From JAGLQA01 sp023135565 (lineage in GTDB: Bacteria; Acidobacteriota; Aminicenantia; UBA2199): a stretch of DNA of 64,000 nucleotides. This document shows, one piece after another, positions 36,701 to 46,103 of the stretch (within the stretch, counting starts at the first letter, position 1; the number at the start of each line of letters is the position of its first letter). The stretch is from positions 1 through 64,000 of the forward strand of contig DAOWCY010000005.1 of the NCBI GenBank assembly GCA_030639305.1. Reading direction: 5' to 3'. The position numbers were made by a program, and so were the translations under genes. The notes below the pieces were generated by a model, which was given only the letters and a program-made list of their open reading frames with translations, was not told the DNA's origin and ran no database searches.

Positions 36701-39380
36701 TTTCTTGCCCGTGCAGCCACAGCCGGCCGATCTTATCCCGGAAGAAATAGCCGTCCTTTTTTTCGTCCCCGGGGTGAGGCAGCAGGGCGGTGACATAGTG
36801 CCGCGGCGTTAGCTCTTGCTGCCGCGCAAATGTGAAAAGCGTTTTACCGGGACCTACTTCGACAAAAATCGCGTTCTCTTCTTTCAACAATTCTTCGAGT
36901 CCCGCGGCAAAACGCACAGTGCCGCGGATGTGCCCGGCCCAGTATGCGGGGTCCTGCGCTTGAGCGGGAGTGATCCAGGTGCCGCTGACATTGGAAACAA
37001 AGGGTAACTGAGGTTGGCCCGGTTTCATTTTTCCCACTGCCGCCGTAAATGTCTCCAGTATGGGGTCCATCATGGCGGAATGAAAGGCATGGGAGGTTTT
37101 GAGGCGGCGGCTTGCCCTATCCTCTTTGCTCAATTCGGCGGCAAAGGCTTCTATGGCTTCGTGAGGCCCGGAAACCACACAGCGTCCGGGACTGTTTACC
37201 GCTGCCAGGGATAGGTTCTTTCCGGGGGTCAGCAGCGGGGCCAGTTCTTTTTCGCTTAGGGGTACACTCAACATCGATCCCGAAGGCAGCTCCTGCATCA
37301 ATTTGCCGCGCAGGGCAACCAGCTCCAGGGCGTCTTCCAGGGAAAAAACACTGGCGAAACAGGCGGCGGCGTATTCGCCGATACTGTGGCCGATCATGGC
37401 GCCGGGCCGCATTCCCCAGGACATAAGCAATTTACCCAGGGCATATTCAAGGGCAAAAAGAACCGGCTGGGTGATATAAGTCCGGTTAATGTCATGCGCG
37501 GATCGAGGCTTTGTACCCGGTTTTTTTTGATCGCCCGGCTCATCCGGGTAAAGAATGCTTTTGAAGTCCAGGTTAACCTGCTTTTTTAGGATATCGAAAC
37601 AGTTGTCCATTTCGCGCCGGAACAGGGGTTCCTGTTCGTATAAATCCAGGCCCATGTTCACGTACTGGGAACCTTGGCCGGAAAACATAAAAAAGAGCGG
37701 TTTTTTCTCTTCGCTGTTAATAGTAAAGGATGGAAGTTTGCCCGGTTCTTCGCGGTTCAATATTTCGGCTGCGTCTTCCGCGCAGGTACAAACTATCATG
37801 CGCCTGTGGTTAAAGGCGGCCCGTCCAACCTGCAGCGTATAAGCGGCGTTGGCGATAGGAATCCCCTGGTTCTCTTCCAGGAAAACGGCCAAATTCCGCG
37901 TACTTCGATCCAGCGCAGCCGGGCTTTTGGCGGACAGTGGCAGCAGGTGATAGTATTTTTTTTGACTGTCTCCTTTTTTTGCCTCGCGCTGCGAGCTTGC
38001 CTCCGGCGGGCAGGGGGCGCTTTTTGAAAAAACTGCCCCCTGCACCCCCGCAAAAACTTCTGATAAACCAGTCCGGTCGGGGAACTCTTCTAAGATCACG
38101 TGCGCATTGGTGCCGCCGATCCCGAAAGAACTAACCCCGGCTCTCAGGGGGCTGCCGGTTTTCCAGGGCGCCAATTCAGCGGCGATATAAAAAGGCGAAT
38201 CTTCCAGTTCCAGTTTGGGGTTCGCTTTCGTAAAATGCACGGTGGGCGGGATTTTTCCTTCTTTTAACGCCAGCACCGCTTTGATAAACCCGGCGATACC
38301 GGCAGCGGAATCCAGGTGCCCCACATTGGATTTTAAGGCGCTGATGCCGCAGAAATGCCGTTTGTCCGTATTAAAAGCCAGTTTCAGGGCGGCGATTTCC
38401 ACCGGGTCGCCCAGGTTGGTGCCGGTGCCGTGAGCTTCGATATAACCGATACTCTCAGCTTCCACTTCGGCCAATTGCTGGGCCATTTTGATGACCTGCG
38501 CCTGACCTTCCACGCTGGGCGCGGTAAAGCCCACTTTGCGCAGGCCGTCGTTATTGATGGCGGAACCTTTTATGACCGCGTGGATATAATCGCGGTCGTC
38601 CAGGGCGTCCTGCAGGCGTTTCAGCACCACTACAGCGGCGCCGTCTCCACCGACTATACCCTGCGCGTCGACGTCGAAAGCACGGCAGTGCCCGTCCGGG
38701 GACCGGATCATGCCTTCCTGGTAATAATACCCGCCTTTCCCGCTTTGCAGAACCGTTACACCCCCGGCCAGGGCGGTGTCGCACTCACCGTTCAAGAGCG
38801 CCTGGCAGGCCAGGTGAACCGCTACCAAAGAAGTGGAACAGGCGGTATACATAAAAAAGCTCGGGCCTTTAAGATCGAGTTTGTAAGATATTAAGCCGCA
38901 CAGGAAATCTTTCTGCATCAGGTGACCGGCCCGGAAAAAACCGAGAGATTGGGCTTTCCCCGTCAGGTACGAATGAGCTTCCCAGTTGAAATTGGGCGAG
39001 GCCCCGGCATACAGGCCGATTAGCCCTTTGTAGGCGGCCGGGTCGCAGGCGGCGTTTTCCAGGGCGTTCCAGGCACATTCATGGAATACCCGGGCCTGGG
39101 GATCCATCACTTCGGCTTCATCGGGGGTATAACCGAAAAATTCGGAATCGAAACATTCGCTGTCTTTCATAAGACCGGACGCTTTTACGAAGTTAGGGTC
39201 TTTTAATTGCTCTTCGCTGTACCCGGCTTCCCGCAGTTCTTCGTCGCTAAAAAAAGAAATCGATTCTACGCCATTTAACAGGTTTTGCCGGAATTCATCT
39301 ATATTAGCGGCGCCGGGGAACCTGCCGGACATGCCGGTAACGGCGATTTCCAACCCGGTGGAAGTGTCTATTTCGCTCAT
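33744..39380 (-). CDS. Type I polyketide synthase, KS-AT-KR-ACP-TE
   Basis: 1878 residues. KS (about 8-430): Cys181 in TACSTS, EAHGTGT, NVGHLDSAAG. AT (about 560-880): GHSIGEY near 661 and HAFHS near 765, the malonyl-type pattern. KR (core from about 1195): IIGGFGGMGSS, SSTGS and the QVSYNAANEF tyrosine. ACP (about 1500-1575): Ser1535 in ELGGDSLRL. TE (about 1595-1865): SGHCFGD, where Cys1665 replaces the usual nucleophile Ser, and GDHNNLF for the His. No DH or ER, so the unit would stay at the hydroxyl stage. A low-complexity acidic insert interrupts the TE lid. The KS-AT linker contains an in-frame palindromic repeat (37976-38058). The ATG overlaps the preceding NRPS stop (ATGA), so it is the terminal, releasing protein of the line. 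Confidence 0.92.
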   Translation of the reverse strand: MSEIDTSTGLEIAVTGMSGRFPGAANIDEFRQNLLNGVESISFFSDEELREAGYSEEQLKDPNFVKASGLMKDSECFDSEFFGYTPDEAEVMDPQARVFHECAWNALENAACDPAAYKGLIGLYAGASPNFNWEAHSYLTGKAQSLGFFRAGHLMQKDFLCGLISYKLDLKGPSFFMYTACSTSLVAVHLACQALLNGECDTALAGGVTVLQSGKGGYYYQEGMIRSPDGHCRAFDVDAQGIVGGDGAAVVVLKRLQDALDDRDYIHAVIKGSAINNDGLRKVGFTAPSVEGQAQVIKMAQQLAEVEAESIGYIEAHGTGTNLGDPVEIAALKLAFNTDKRHFCGISALKSNVGHLDSAAGIAGFIKAVLALKEGKIPPTVHFTKANPKLELEDSPFYIAAELAPWKTGSPLRAGVSSFGIGGTNAHVILEEFPDRTGLSEVFAGVQGAVFSKSAPCPPEASSQREAKKGDSQKKYYHLLPLSAKSPAALDRSTRNLAVFLEENQGIPIANAAYTLQVGRAAFNHRRMIVCTCAEDAAEILNREEPGKLPSFTINSEEKKPLFFMFSGQGSQYVNMGLDLYEQEPLFRREMDNCFDILKKQVNLDFKSILYPDEPGDQKKPGTKPRSAHDINRTYITQPVLFALEYALGKLLMSWGMRPGAMIGHSIGEYAAACFASVFSLEDALELVALRGKLMQELPSGSMLSVPLSEKELAPLLTPGKNLSLAAVNSPGRCVVSGPHEAIEAFAAELSKEDRASRRLKTSHAFHSAMMDPILETFTAAVGKMKPGQPQLPFVSNVSGTWITPAQAQDPAYWAGHIRGTVRFAAGLEELLKEENAIFVEVGPGKTLFTFARQQELTPRHYVTALLPHPGDEKKDGYFFRDKIGRLWLHGQEIDWARYHEADETREGRAPRRIPLPGYPFEPVRYSPGGDPFSLAARMLAAQPRDTLERSGIEDWYYLSAWQESALPEVEAGSTEKKTDWLLFIDDCGFGARFGEFLTRQGHSVVTVEAGTQFAKRGSSGYIIDPGQESHFDTLFGELKAAGTLPGEIIHAWGVTGRDEELDLENLDRFRVPGLYSLLSIVQAIGSRDIPDEMVITVVTDGMRCVTGRELVNPAKAAMIGAVKIIPLEYANIKCRSIDIVTPAGGSAEESGLFSLLLQETEIPVTAGIEIAYRQKQRWERVYEAQKMEKPAASQTRLKEKGVYLIIGGFGGMGSSIAEHLAGTYKARLILTGRTALPERETWPEQLKTLEKEDSAAVKIRGVLKLEEQGAEVITAAADTADLEQMRQVVERAEQRFGPINGVIHTAGVIDYGGIIRKRTREITHKYMASKMEGTLVLAHIFKNKNLDFLSLFSSTGSVLYRSKFGQVSYNAANEFIEAYAQRSSVKGGPQTFSINWCDWWDVGMSIRSLQEYHKKDSGEVDYNAMLNNGVFPAEGVDAFCRILASEQHRVTVSPYDLNVLIRQQFAPPAAAQENEAAAGRRASRANLRQRPGLSAGYVEPRGEIEEKLARIWQDFFGVGQIGVLDDFYELGGDSLRLLSLIGLIKKEMNYTISLSNMMLYPNIREMAANIHEETLLNKLECVVRLNRGVHRRNIFILHPLHGMVAQYRELARLLEGRFNVFGIQAKGMLKETKMPETMDELVDNYIREILTIQEEGPYIISGHCFGDMIGYYLIKRLEDKNKKVEKFIMMDDIAFIPPHVVSYYRQARIIDFILKPFNMILDPFKKRKDKKIREAQLQDEEESLAAAGSGGEGETAGEENGAVESEKKPGREIAPEKLRIRAKMNVHKINRRYWLGSAYKRTTGIVKAPILNIKARETHFLVIEEEMKKMTLGKFTLVEIPGDHNNLFQYPQVERLAEVFKEHLPEETAVKKEKRKK
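37976..38058. repeat. Palindromic repeat inside the PKS KS-AT linker
   Basis: TGCCTCCGGCGGGCAGGGGGC, then GCTTTTTGAAAAAACT, then GCCCCCTGC. The 9-base arms GCAGGGGGC / GCCCCCTGC form a hairpin, and the TGCCTCCGGCGG box is shared with the intergenic repeats. It is translated in frame as the FSKSAPCPPEASSQREAK stretch. Confidence 0.7.
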
Positions 39381-42300
39381 GTTGTACTCCTTTTTCTTCT
39401 TTGCAGTCTTTTCTGCCTATCCTGTTTGCCTCTCTCCACTGCGGCGGCGCGTTCTTCATCTATTAAGACGACTTCTTTTTCTTCTTCATCCCGGCTGCTT
39501 ATAAAACCGGCTAAAGAGGCAACCGTTGTATAACGAAACAAATTTACGATAGGGATGTTTCGATCAAATATATTTATTAGACGGTTGTATACTGTGATTA
39601 TACGGAGGGAATTACCGCCTATTTCAAAAAAATTATCATGTTTGCCGACTTTTTCTATCTCCAGCACTTCCTGCCATACCGCGGCGATGGCTTTTTCCGC
39701 TTCGCTGTGCGGCGCTTCATAGGCAATACCCGTTCCTAGGGCTTTACCGGAGTCGTCGAGGGCTTTATAATCCACTTTGCCGTTGGCCGTAAGCGGTATC
39801 TTTTCCAGGTGCACAAACCGGTTGGGAATCATATAGTCCGGTAAACCGGTAGATAAATGTTCTTTTAATTCGCTTACGGTTAAGGATTCGCTGTCCCGGG
39901 TAACCAAATATGCGAGCAAATACCGGTCCTCCGCGGCTCTTTGGCCAGCCCCGGTTTTGGCGATGACTACCGCTTCTTTCACCCGGGCATGCGCCTGCAG
40001 CCGGTTCTCTATCTCACCGAGTTCTATCCTGAAACCCCTGATTTTGACCTGGTGGTCGAGCCTGCCTAAAAATTCTATATTTCCGCCGGGCAGCCACCGG
40101 GCCAAATCGCCTGTAGAGTAAAGTGTGGGCGGCGATCTGTGACCGGCGATCAATGAAGACTGACCGGCCCGGACAGCGGAGGCTGGGTGCGCCGCGCCCT
40201 TATCGAACTTCCCGGCGGTGAGTTCCGGGTTGTTGATGTATCCCCGGGCCAGCCCCGCCCCGGCAATATATAAATCACCGGGTACGCCTAAGGGCTGCAA
40301 AATGCCTCCTTTACCCAGTATGTATATTTGCGTGTTGGCTATGGGCGCTCCTATATTCAGCGATTCTCCCCGGCTGACATCTTTGATGGCCGACCATATG
40401 GTGGTTTCCGTGGGGCCGTAAAGATTATAAATTTTACCGCCGCGAACCTGCCTCGCTTTTTCCAATAGGGGTGCAGGCAGGGCTTCTCCTCCTACCAATA
40501 GGTATTCCAGGTCGTTTAAAACCGCCGCTGATCCGGCGTCGGACAGCAGCAGCGATAAACGGGATGGGGTCACCTGGAGTATAGTCACGTTTTCGCCGGA
40601 TATAGTTAAGGCCGCCGCTTTCGGGTCCACCTGCTCTTCCCGGCCGCCGATTATCACCCGGGCGCCTTTCGTTAACGGCAGCAGCGTTTCCAAACCGAAT
40701 ATATCGAATGAGATGGTAGTCAGCGAAAGTATACAATCAGCCGTACTAAAAGGAATAACGCCGGTTATACCTTTGATGAAATTCGCCAGCGGGCGATGTT
40801 CTATCATGACGCCTTTGGGACGGCCCGTGGAGCCGGATGTGTAGATCACATATAACAGGTCGCCGGGACCGGCTGCTTCTTCAAGATTACCGGCGTTTCC
40901 CCGGTATATTTCGTTATCGTCTATTTCGATTATTCCTCCTCCTGTTTCGATTAGAGGCCTTAGGTTTTTCCAGGTGAGGAATAGGGTAGAACCGCTGTCT
41001 CCTAAAATATAACGTATTCGTTCCCGGGGATAATCCGGGTCTAAAGGCAAATAAGCCCCTCCCGCTTTGATGACAGCTAAAATACCTACCATCATCTCTA
41101 CGGCCCGTTCCGGCAGTATGCCGACAATAACCCCGGGTTTTACGCCTTTTTTCCTTAGTAAACGGGCCAGTTGATTGGCTTTTTCGTTTAATTCCCGGTA
41201 AGTGAGGGTAAGACGGCGGCCGGCGGGCAATATCGCCGACTCCCCCGTCAACGCTTTACTCTCCGGGGTTTTCTCTACTTGCTCTTCGAATAACCGGTGA
41301 ATGGTTTTATCATGGGGGAAATCCACCTCCGTGTCGTTGAATTCGAAAAGAATAAGCCGTTTCTCTTCTTCCGAAAGTATCTCTATTCCCGCTATTTTTC
41401 GCCGGGGGTTCCCGGCTATGGACGAGAGGATTCCTGTAAAATAACCGATGAACCGTTCTATGGTTTCGACTTTGAAGATTTTGGTGCTGTACTGCATAAT
41501 AAAAGAAAGGTCTGCCGGCGATTCCTGACCGGTGAGGATTAGGTCGAATTTAGTGGAACTTTCGCCATGGCGGGTAAAACCGGACCCGGCGGGTGCTGCG
41601 GGGGCCGCGTCTTCCCTGTTCTCCGCCCGGTTATCTCCGGCTGCTTCCTGCACGGTGTTCAGGGCAAACATGATGTCGAAAAGAGGATTACGGCCGGTGT
41701 CCCGCACTGCGACTTTATCTACCAACTCTTCGAAAGGATATTCCTGGTTTTCGAAGGCCGCGACAGTCCGGTCTTTTAATTCCCGGAGAAATTCGATAAA
41801 GGGCCTGTCGCCCCGGGGATAATTGCGCAGGGCCAAAGTGTTGACAAACATGCCGATTATTTTTTCCAGGTCGGGGTGACTGCGCCCGGCGATGGGTGTG
41901 CCTACGACCACGTCTTCCCCGCTGTCCAGCCGGGCCGCCAGGATACTGAATGCCGCCAGCAGCAGCATAAACATGGTGACATTTTCGTGCCGGCATAATT
42001 CTTTTAACGCTTTCGTGGTCTTGCTTTCCAGGGCAAAAGATACGGCGCTGCCTTCGAAACTAACCACCGCGGGCCTTTCATAATCGGTGGGGATGCGGCT
42101 AAGCACCGGGATTTCCCCGGAAAATTCCTTCAGCCAATAGGCTTCCTGTTCTTTGATCGTTTCCCTGTTTCTTTCGTTTAATTGCCACAATGTATAATCT
42201 TTATACTGCAGCCGCAGCGGGGGCAGATTTTCACCTCTTTCCAGGGCGAAGAATTCCCGGGCCAGGAGGTCCACGGATAGGCCGTCCGCTGTAATATGAT

Positions 42301-44548
42301 GAATGTCGATCAACAGCAGCCAGGTTCCCGTTTCCTGTTCCTGCAAGCCTGCCCGCATCAGGGGCGCTTGCGCTAAATCGAAAGGACGAATGAAAGATGG
42401 TGCGGCGGGCGGCGATTGACGGGATTCCCGTGCCCCAGGCGTGCCCGGTGTGTCCTGGTTTTCTATAGAAAATTCGATCTTCCCGGCAGGGTGGATTTGC
42501 TGTACCGGGCGGTCATTTATAGTTAAAAACGATGTGCGCAGGCTTTCGTGACGGTTTATTAACCGGCGGAAGATCCCGGTCAATTTCTTTTTTTCGGGCG
42601 CTTTTTTTAGGGGGATAACCTGGGATATGTGGTACCCGGTGCTTTCCTTATCCAACTGCTGCAAAATATATAAACGGGCCTGCGCCGGGGAAAGGGGATA
42701 ATACTCCTTTTCCTCCACCGGTTCGATGGATATGCACGTTTCCTCTACTAATCCGGATATGATCCCGGCTTGCTTTTCGATGGTAAGATTGTTGAATATT
42801 TCCCCTAAGGAAATCCGCACATCGAATTCTTTGTGTATCTTCGTTATTAAAGACATTATAGTTAAAGAATTCCCGCCCAATTCGAAAAAACTGTCGCCGA
42901 TGCCGAACTTCTCCCGGCCGAGAAGTTCCGCCCACAGGGCATGCAGCTTCTTTTCCACGGCATTCCGCGGCGGCACTATTTTTTTTTCATACCGGGCTGC
43001 CTGTTCCTTTAAGGCTTCATAATCTACTTTTCCATTCGCTCTGAGGGGCAGCTGTTCAATGATTTGGATGATGGCGGGCACCATGTAATCGGGCAGTCCG
43101 GCGCCTAAATCTTCCTTTACACTGTCGATAAAATCCCCGGCGGGCGATTGCCCCGACGAGGAAAGCGTTATAAATCCATGGAGTATTTCGTTGTTTTCGG
43201 CAAGTTCCCGCTTTAAAACCACGGCTTCCCTTACCCCGGGCCGCTTGATTAAAGCGCTTTCTATTTCATCTAACTCGATGCGCATGCCCCGTATTTTGAC
43301 CTGCCGGTCAACCCGCCCTAAGATGTCGATATTCCCGTCAGGCAGCATCCGCCCCAGGTCGCCGGAAAGGTAGATAATATCTTTTGGATCATCGGTAAAC
43401 GGGTTCTGTATAAACTTATCGCGGTTCAAGCCCGGGTCATTGTAGTAACCGAGGCTGCGGTACGGTGTGCGAATGGCGATTTCTCCTATTTCCAATTCAT
43501 CGCATATGTTTCTTTTTTCGTCCAGTATGACGGCCCGCGCGCCTTTTATCGGTTTCCCGATAGGTATCCTCTCCCGCTGGACGTCCGCCGGTTTGATGGG
43601 GTAATAAATTTTAGCCAGGGTGGTTTCGGTAGGCCCGTAAAGATTAACCAGCCGCACCCGGTCCCCAAATATACCATACCAGTAAATTAGATCGGAGGGA
43701 TTGGTTTTTTCCCCGGCGAGCAGGATATATTCCAGGTCTTTAAAATCACCGGGGGTTAAGGGATTACGGCACAATAACCGGAAAAGAGAGGTTACGCAGT
43801 GGGTCAAAACTATCCGGTGTGCGTTAAGCCACTCTCGCAGCCCGGTGGATTCGAGCACCACGTCTTTATCACCGGGGATGACGACTGCGCCGCCGGCCAG
43901 CAGGGGAACAAATATATCCCGCAAATAGGGATCGAAAGTGGGTATGGTAAATTGCGATACCCGGGATGTGCAGTCAAGTTTAAATGTATCGATTTCCCAT
44001 TCGATAAAATGAAGCAAACTTTTGTTACGGCCGACTACCGCTTTGGGGGTGCCGGTGGTTCCCGAAGTAAAATATATGTATACCGGCCCCTCGGGGTCAT
44101 ATTGCACCTCCGCTTCAGGGGCCGGACCGCGGTTTTCCCGCAGAGCGCAGGCATGCCGGAAATTCATGGTTTCAATCGCTTCTCCACCGGCTTTTATACT
44201 GGGAAATCGCCGGGCATTGATGTCGTCGATAAATATATAACCAAGCTGCGTGGCTTCGAGCATGGCTTCGATCCGATTCCGGGGCAGGGCCGAAGAAAGG
44301 GGAACAAATGCACAACCTGCTTTTAAAATACCGATAATGGCGGTTACCAGGTCTGCCCGGTCTTCCACCAATATGCCGATAAATGTGCCGGGTTCGATAC
44401 CCTTGCCCAATATCCAGGCCGCTGCGCTGCTGCTTTTATTGTCTAATTCTCCGTAGGTGACGCTGAGGTTTCCGTATTCCAATGCTGTACGATCGGGGTA
44501 TCGAGTAAAAATTTCCTGCAGTTTATGCTGGAACACTTTCTTTTTCAT
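39377..44548 (-). CDS. NRPS, A-T-C-A-T
   Basis: 1723 residues. It starts directly with an A domain (1-500; YFTSGTTGTPK, YGPTETT, SGDLGRMLPDG), which has no C domain of its own. Then T (LGGNSLTI near 556), an LCL-like C (595-1020; HHITADG near 752), a second A (1060-1560; YTSGSTGRPKG) and T (IGGNSLRI near 1642). Pocket code of A2 read by eye is DILQLGLIWK, the standard glycine code. A1 reads DPRHLALLAK (FDPYLRD at the A4 core), for which I know no match. The missing C domain is encoded separately just upstream (44643-46037). The ATG has GGAGG ten bases ahead, and the stop overlaps the PKS start. The A2 domain has an insert before YSTGDL. Confidence 0.93.
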   Translation of the reverse strand: MKKKVFQHKLQEIFTRYPDRTALEYGNLSVTYGELDNKSSSAAAWILGKGIEPGTFIGILVEDRADLVTAIIGILKAGCAFVPLSSALPRNRIEAMLEATQLGYIFIDDINARRFPSIKAGGEAIETMNFRHACALRENRGPAPEAEVQYDPEGPVYIYFTSGTTGTPKAVVGRNKSLLHFIEWEIDTFKLDCTSRVSQFTIPTFDPYLRDIFVPLLAGGAVVIPGDKDVVLESTGLREWLNAHRIVLTHCVTSLFRLLCRNPLTPGDFKDLEYILLAGEKTNPSDLIYWYGIFGDRVRLVNLYGPTETTLAKIYYPIKPADVQRERIPIGKPIKGARAVILDEKRNICDELEIGEIAIRTPYRSLGYYNDPGLNRDKFIQNPFTDDPKDIIYLSGDLGRMLPDGNIDILGRVDRQVKIRGMRIELDEIESALIKRPGVREAVVLKRELAENNEILHGFITLSSSGQSPAGDFIDSVKEDLGAGLPDYMVPAIIQIIEQLPLRANGKVDYEALKEQAARYEKKIVPPRNAVEKKLHALWAELLGREKFGIGDSFFELGGNSLTIMSLITKIHKEFDVRISLGEIFNNLTIEKQAGIISGLVEETCISIEPVEEKEYYPLSPAQARLYILQQLDKESTGYHISQVIPLKKAPEKKKLTGIFRRLINRHESLRTSFLTINDRPVQQIHPAGKIEFSIENQDTPGTPGARESRQSPPAAPSFIRPFDLAQAPLMRAGLQEQETGTWLLLIDIHHITADGLSVDLLAREFFALERGENLPPLRLQYKDYTLWQLNERNRETIKEQEAYWLKEFSGEIPVLSRIPTDYERPAVVSFEGSAVSFALESKTTKALKELCRHENVTMFMLLLAAFSILAARLDSGEDVVVGTPIAGRSHPDLEKIIGMFVNTLALRNYPRGDRPFIEFLRELKDRTVAAFENQEYPFEELVDKVAVRDTGRNPLFDIMFALNTVQEAAGDNRAENREDAAPAAPAGSGFTRHGESSTKFDLILTGQESPADLSFIMQYSTKIFKVETIERFIGYFTGILSSIAGNPRRKIAGIEILSEEEKRLILFEFNDTEVDFPHDKTIHRLFEEQVEKTPESKALTGESAILPAGRRLTLTYRELNEKANQLARLLRKKGVKPGVIVGILPERAVEMMVGILAVIKAGGAYLPLDPDYPRERIRYILGDSGSTLFLTWKNLRPLIETGGGIIEIDDNEIYRGNAGNLEEAAGPGDLLYVIYTSGSTGRPKGVMIEHRPLANFIKGITGVIPFSTADCILSLTTISFDIFGLETLLPLTKGARVIIGGREEQVDPKAAALTISGENVTILQVTPSRLSLLLSDAGSAAVLNDLEYLLVGGEALPAPLLEKARQVRGGKIYNLYGPTETTIWSAIKDVSRGESLNIGAPIANTQIYILGKGGILQPLGVPGDLYIAGAGLARGYINNPELTAGKFDKGAAHPASAVRAGQSSLIAGHRSPPTLYSTGDLARWLPGGNIEFLGRLDHQVKIRGFRIELGEIENRLQAHARVKEAVVIAKTGAGQRAAEDRYLLAYLVTRDSESLTVSELKEHLSTGLPDYMIPNRFVHLEKIPLTANGKVDYKALDDSGKALGTGIAYEAPHSEAEKAIAAVWQEVLEIEKVGKHDNFFEIGGNSLRIITVYNRLINIFDRNIPIVNLFRYTTVASLAGFISSRDEEEKEVVLIDEERAAAVERGKQDRQKRLQRRKRSTT

Positions 44549-44642
44549 TAGGATTTATCCTCCGTTTTCATATTTTTTGATATTCCCTTTATTTCGATAT
44601 CTTCCCGGGTTCGATCCACCGGGATCCGCGGGCCGAAAAAAA

Positions 44643-46037
44643 CTATTCGTCTTCCAGGTCTTCATTGAATTCTTCCAACATCCGCCGTTTCTTTTCTCCG
44701 TCCAGCCTGCACAGTTCCTTGATCTCGATTTTTCCCAGGTCCTGCGTGAGCATCTGTTCCAGGCTGCGGGCAATCCCTTCGATTATTTCTTTTTCATACA
44801 CCCTGCCATTATAATCCAACCGTAACGAAAGCTGCCTATCATAAGATACGTGCACTACAAAATCATAACTGGTATACTCGAAAGTTTCTACTCCCGATAC
44901 CTGGAATAGCTGGCTGCGCCCCTGGGCGGCGGCTCCGGCTATCTTTTCACTTATGGGAAAATTCTGGGAAACGAAAATATGATCGAATAAATCCCGTTTC
45001 ATGGGGCTGACGGCCTGGATACTTGCCAAAGAACAATAATGATAAGGTTCGCTCGCCAGGATTTCCTGCTGCACCCGGCGCATTAACTCGATGAAGTTTT
45101 CCCTTTCCCGCACCCGGATGCGCATCGGAACAGTGTTGAGAAATAAGCCGATCATTCTTTCCACACCCTTTATTTCCGCGGGCCGGCCCGATACCACTGC
45201 GCCGAAAATAACATCCCGCTCACCTTTATATTTTCCTAAAACAAGACCCCAGGCTGTTTGCACAAGGGTATTTATTGTCACGGAATTTTTCCCTACCAGG
45301 TTGTTTAAGGCGGAGGTCTGTTCAGTTGTCAATAGGATAGTTACTCTCTGCCTATCGAATCCTCCCCCCCCGGAGGTGCGGGTTTCTAACCGGGGGATAA
45401 AAGCCGGGGCATTATAATCTTCCAGGTAACTTGTCCAATAGGCCAGAGATTCGCGGATATCTCTTTTTCCCAGCCACTGGATGTAACTCTTAAAGGGTTT
45501 TACCGGGGCTAAATCCGGAGGCCTGTTTTCTAAAAAGCTCCTATAAATCTCCAGGTACTCGCCGATAATTATTCCCATACACCAACCATCCATAATAATG
45601 TGAGGGTGGCTCCAGGTAAATTCGTATTCATCCCGGGCCAGTTTCACCACTGTGACCCGTATCAACACATCTTTGCTCAATACGAAAGGACGCTGCCTGT
45701 CCTGCTCTTTAATCTCTTTTACCCGGGCTTCTCGTTCGGCTTTAGTCTTTACACTGCCGACGTCCTCGTAGGTGAAATCGATTTTCCTCTCTTTCATCAC
45801 TACTTGCACGGGCCGCTTAACCTTTTCATGGATAAAAACCGTGCGCAAAATATCATGGCGCTGCATTAGCGCTTTTAGACTTTTTTTGACCGGTTCTATG
45901 TCGAGTTCGCCGTGAAGGCGGTATGATACTTGTTCAAAATACGCTCCGGCTGTGTCCCGGTTCAGGGAATAAAATAACATGCCTTCCTGCATGGGCGTTA
46001 AGGGATATATGTCTTCGATATTCGCTTTAGCTGCCAT
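44643..46037 (-). CDS. Stand-alone NRPS condensation domain (DCL-like)
   Basis: 464 residues forming one complete C domain: YPLTPMQEGMLFYSL at the N-terminus, HPHIIMDGW (the second, catalytic His kept, the first replaced by Pro), GRPAEIKGVERMIGLFLNTV and the DLFDHIFVSQNFP stretch. LTPMQEGMLF is typical of domains that accept a D-configured donor, which fits the epimerase at the end of the preceding NRPS. The protein stops right after the LEEFNEDL sequence that normally leads into an A domain, and the next gene starts with an A domain. A single module therefore appears split into C and A-T proteins. The SD AAGGAG is present. Confidence 0.9.
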   Translation of the reverse strand: MAAKANIEDIYPLTPMQEGMLFYSLNRDTAGAYFEQVSYRLHGELDIEPVKKSLKALMQRHDILRTVFIHEKVKRPVQVVMKERKIDFTYEDVGSVKTKAEREARVKEIKEQDRQRPFVLSKDVLIRVTVVKLARDEYEFTWSHPHIIMDGWCMGIIIGEYLEIYRSFLENRPPDLAPVKPFKSYIQWLGKRDIRESLAYWTSYLEDYNAPAFIPRLETRTSGGGGFDRQRVTILLTTEQTSALNNLVGKNSVTINTLVQTAWGLVLGKYKGERDVIFGAVVSGRPAEIKGVERMIGLFLNTVPMRIRVRERENFIELMRRVQQEILASEPYHYCSLASIQAVSPMKRDLFDHIFVSQNFPISEKIAGAAAQGRSQLFQVSGVETFEYTSYDFVVHVSYDRQLSLRLDYNGRVYEKEIIEGIARSLEQMLTQDLGKIEIKELCRLDGEKKRRMLEEFNEDLEDE

Positions 46038-46103
46038 TCATCTTTTCTCCTTCGGCCTCCGGGGCGCCTAATGCCCGGGGTAAAGGCCGGGTGTAATCTG
46101 GAT

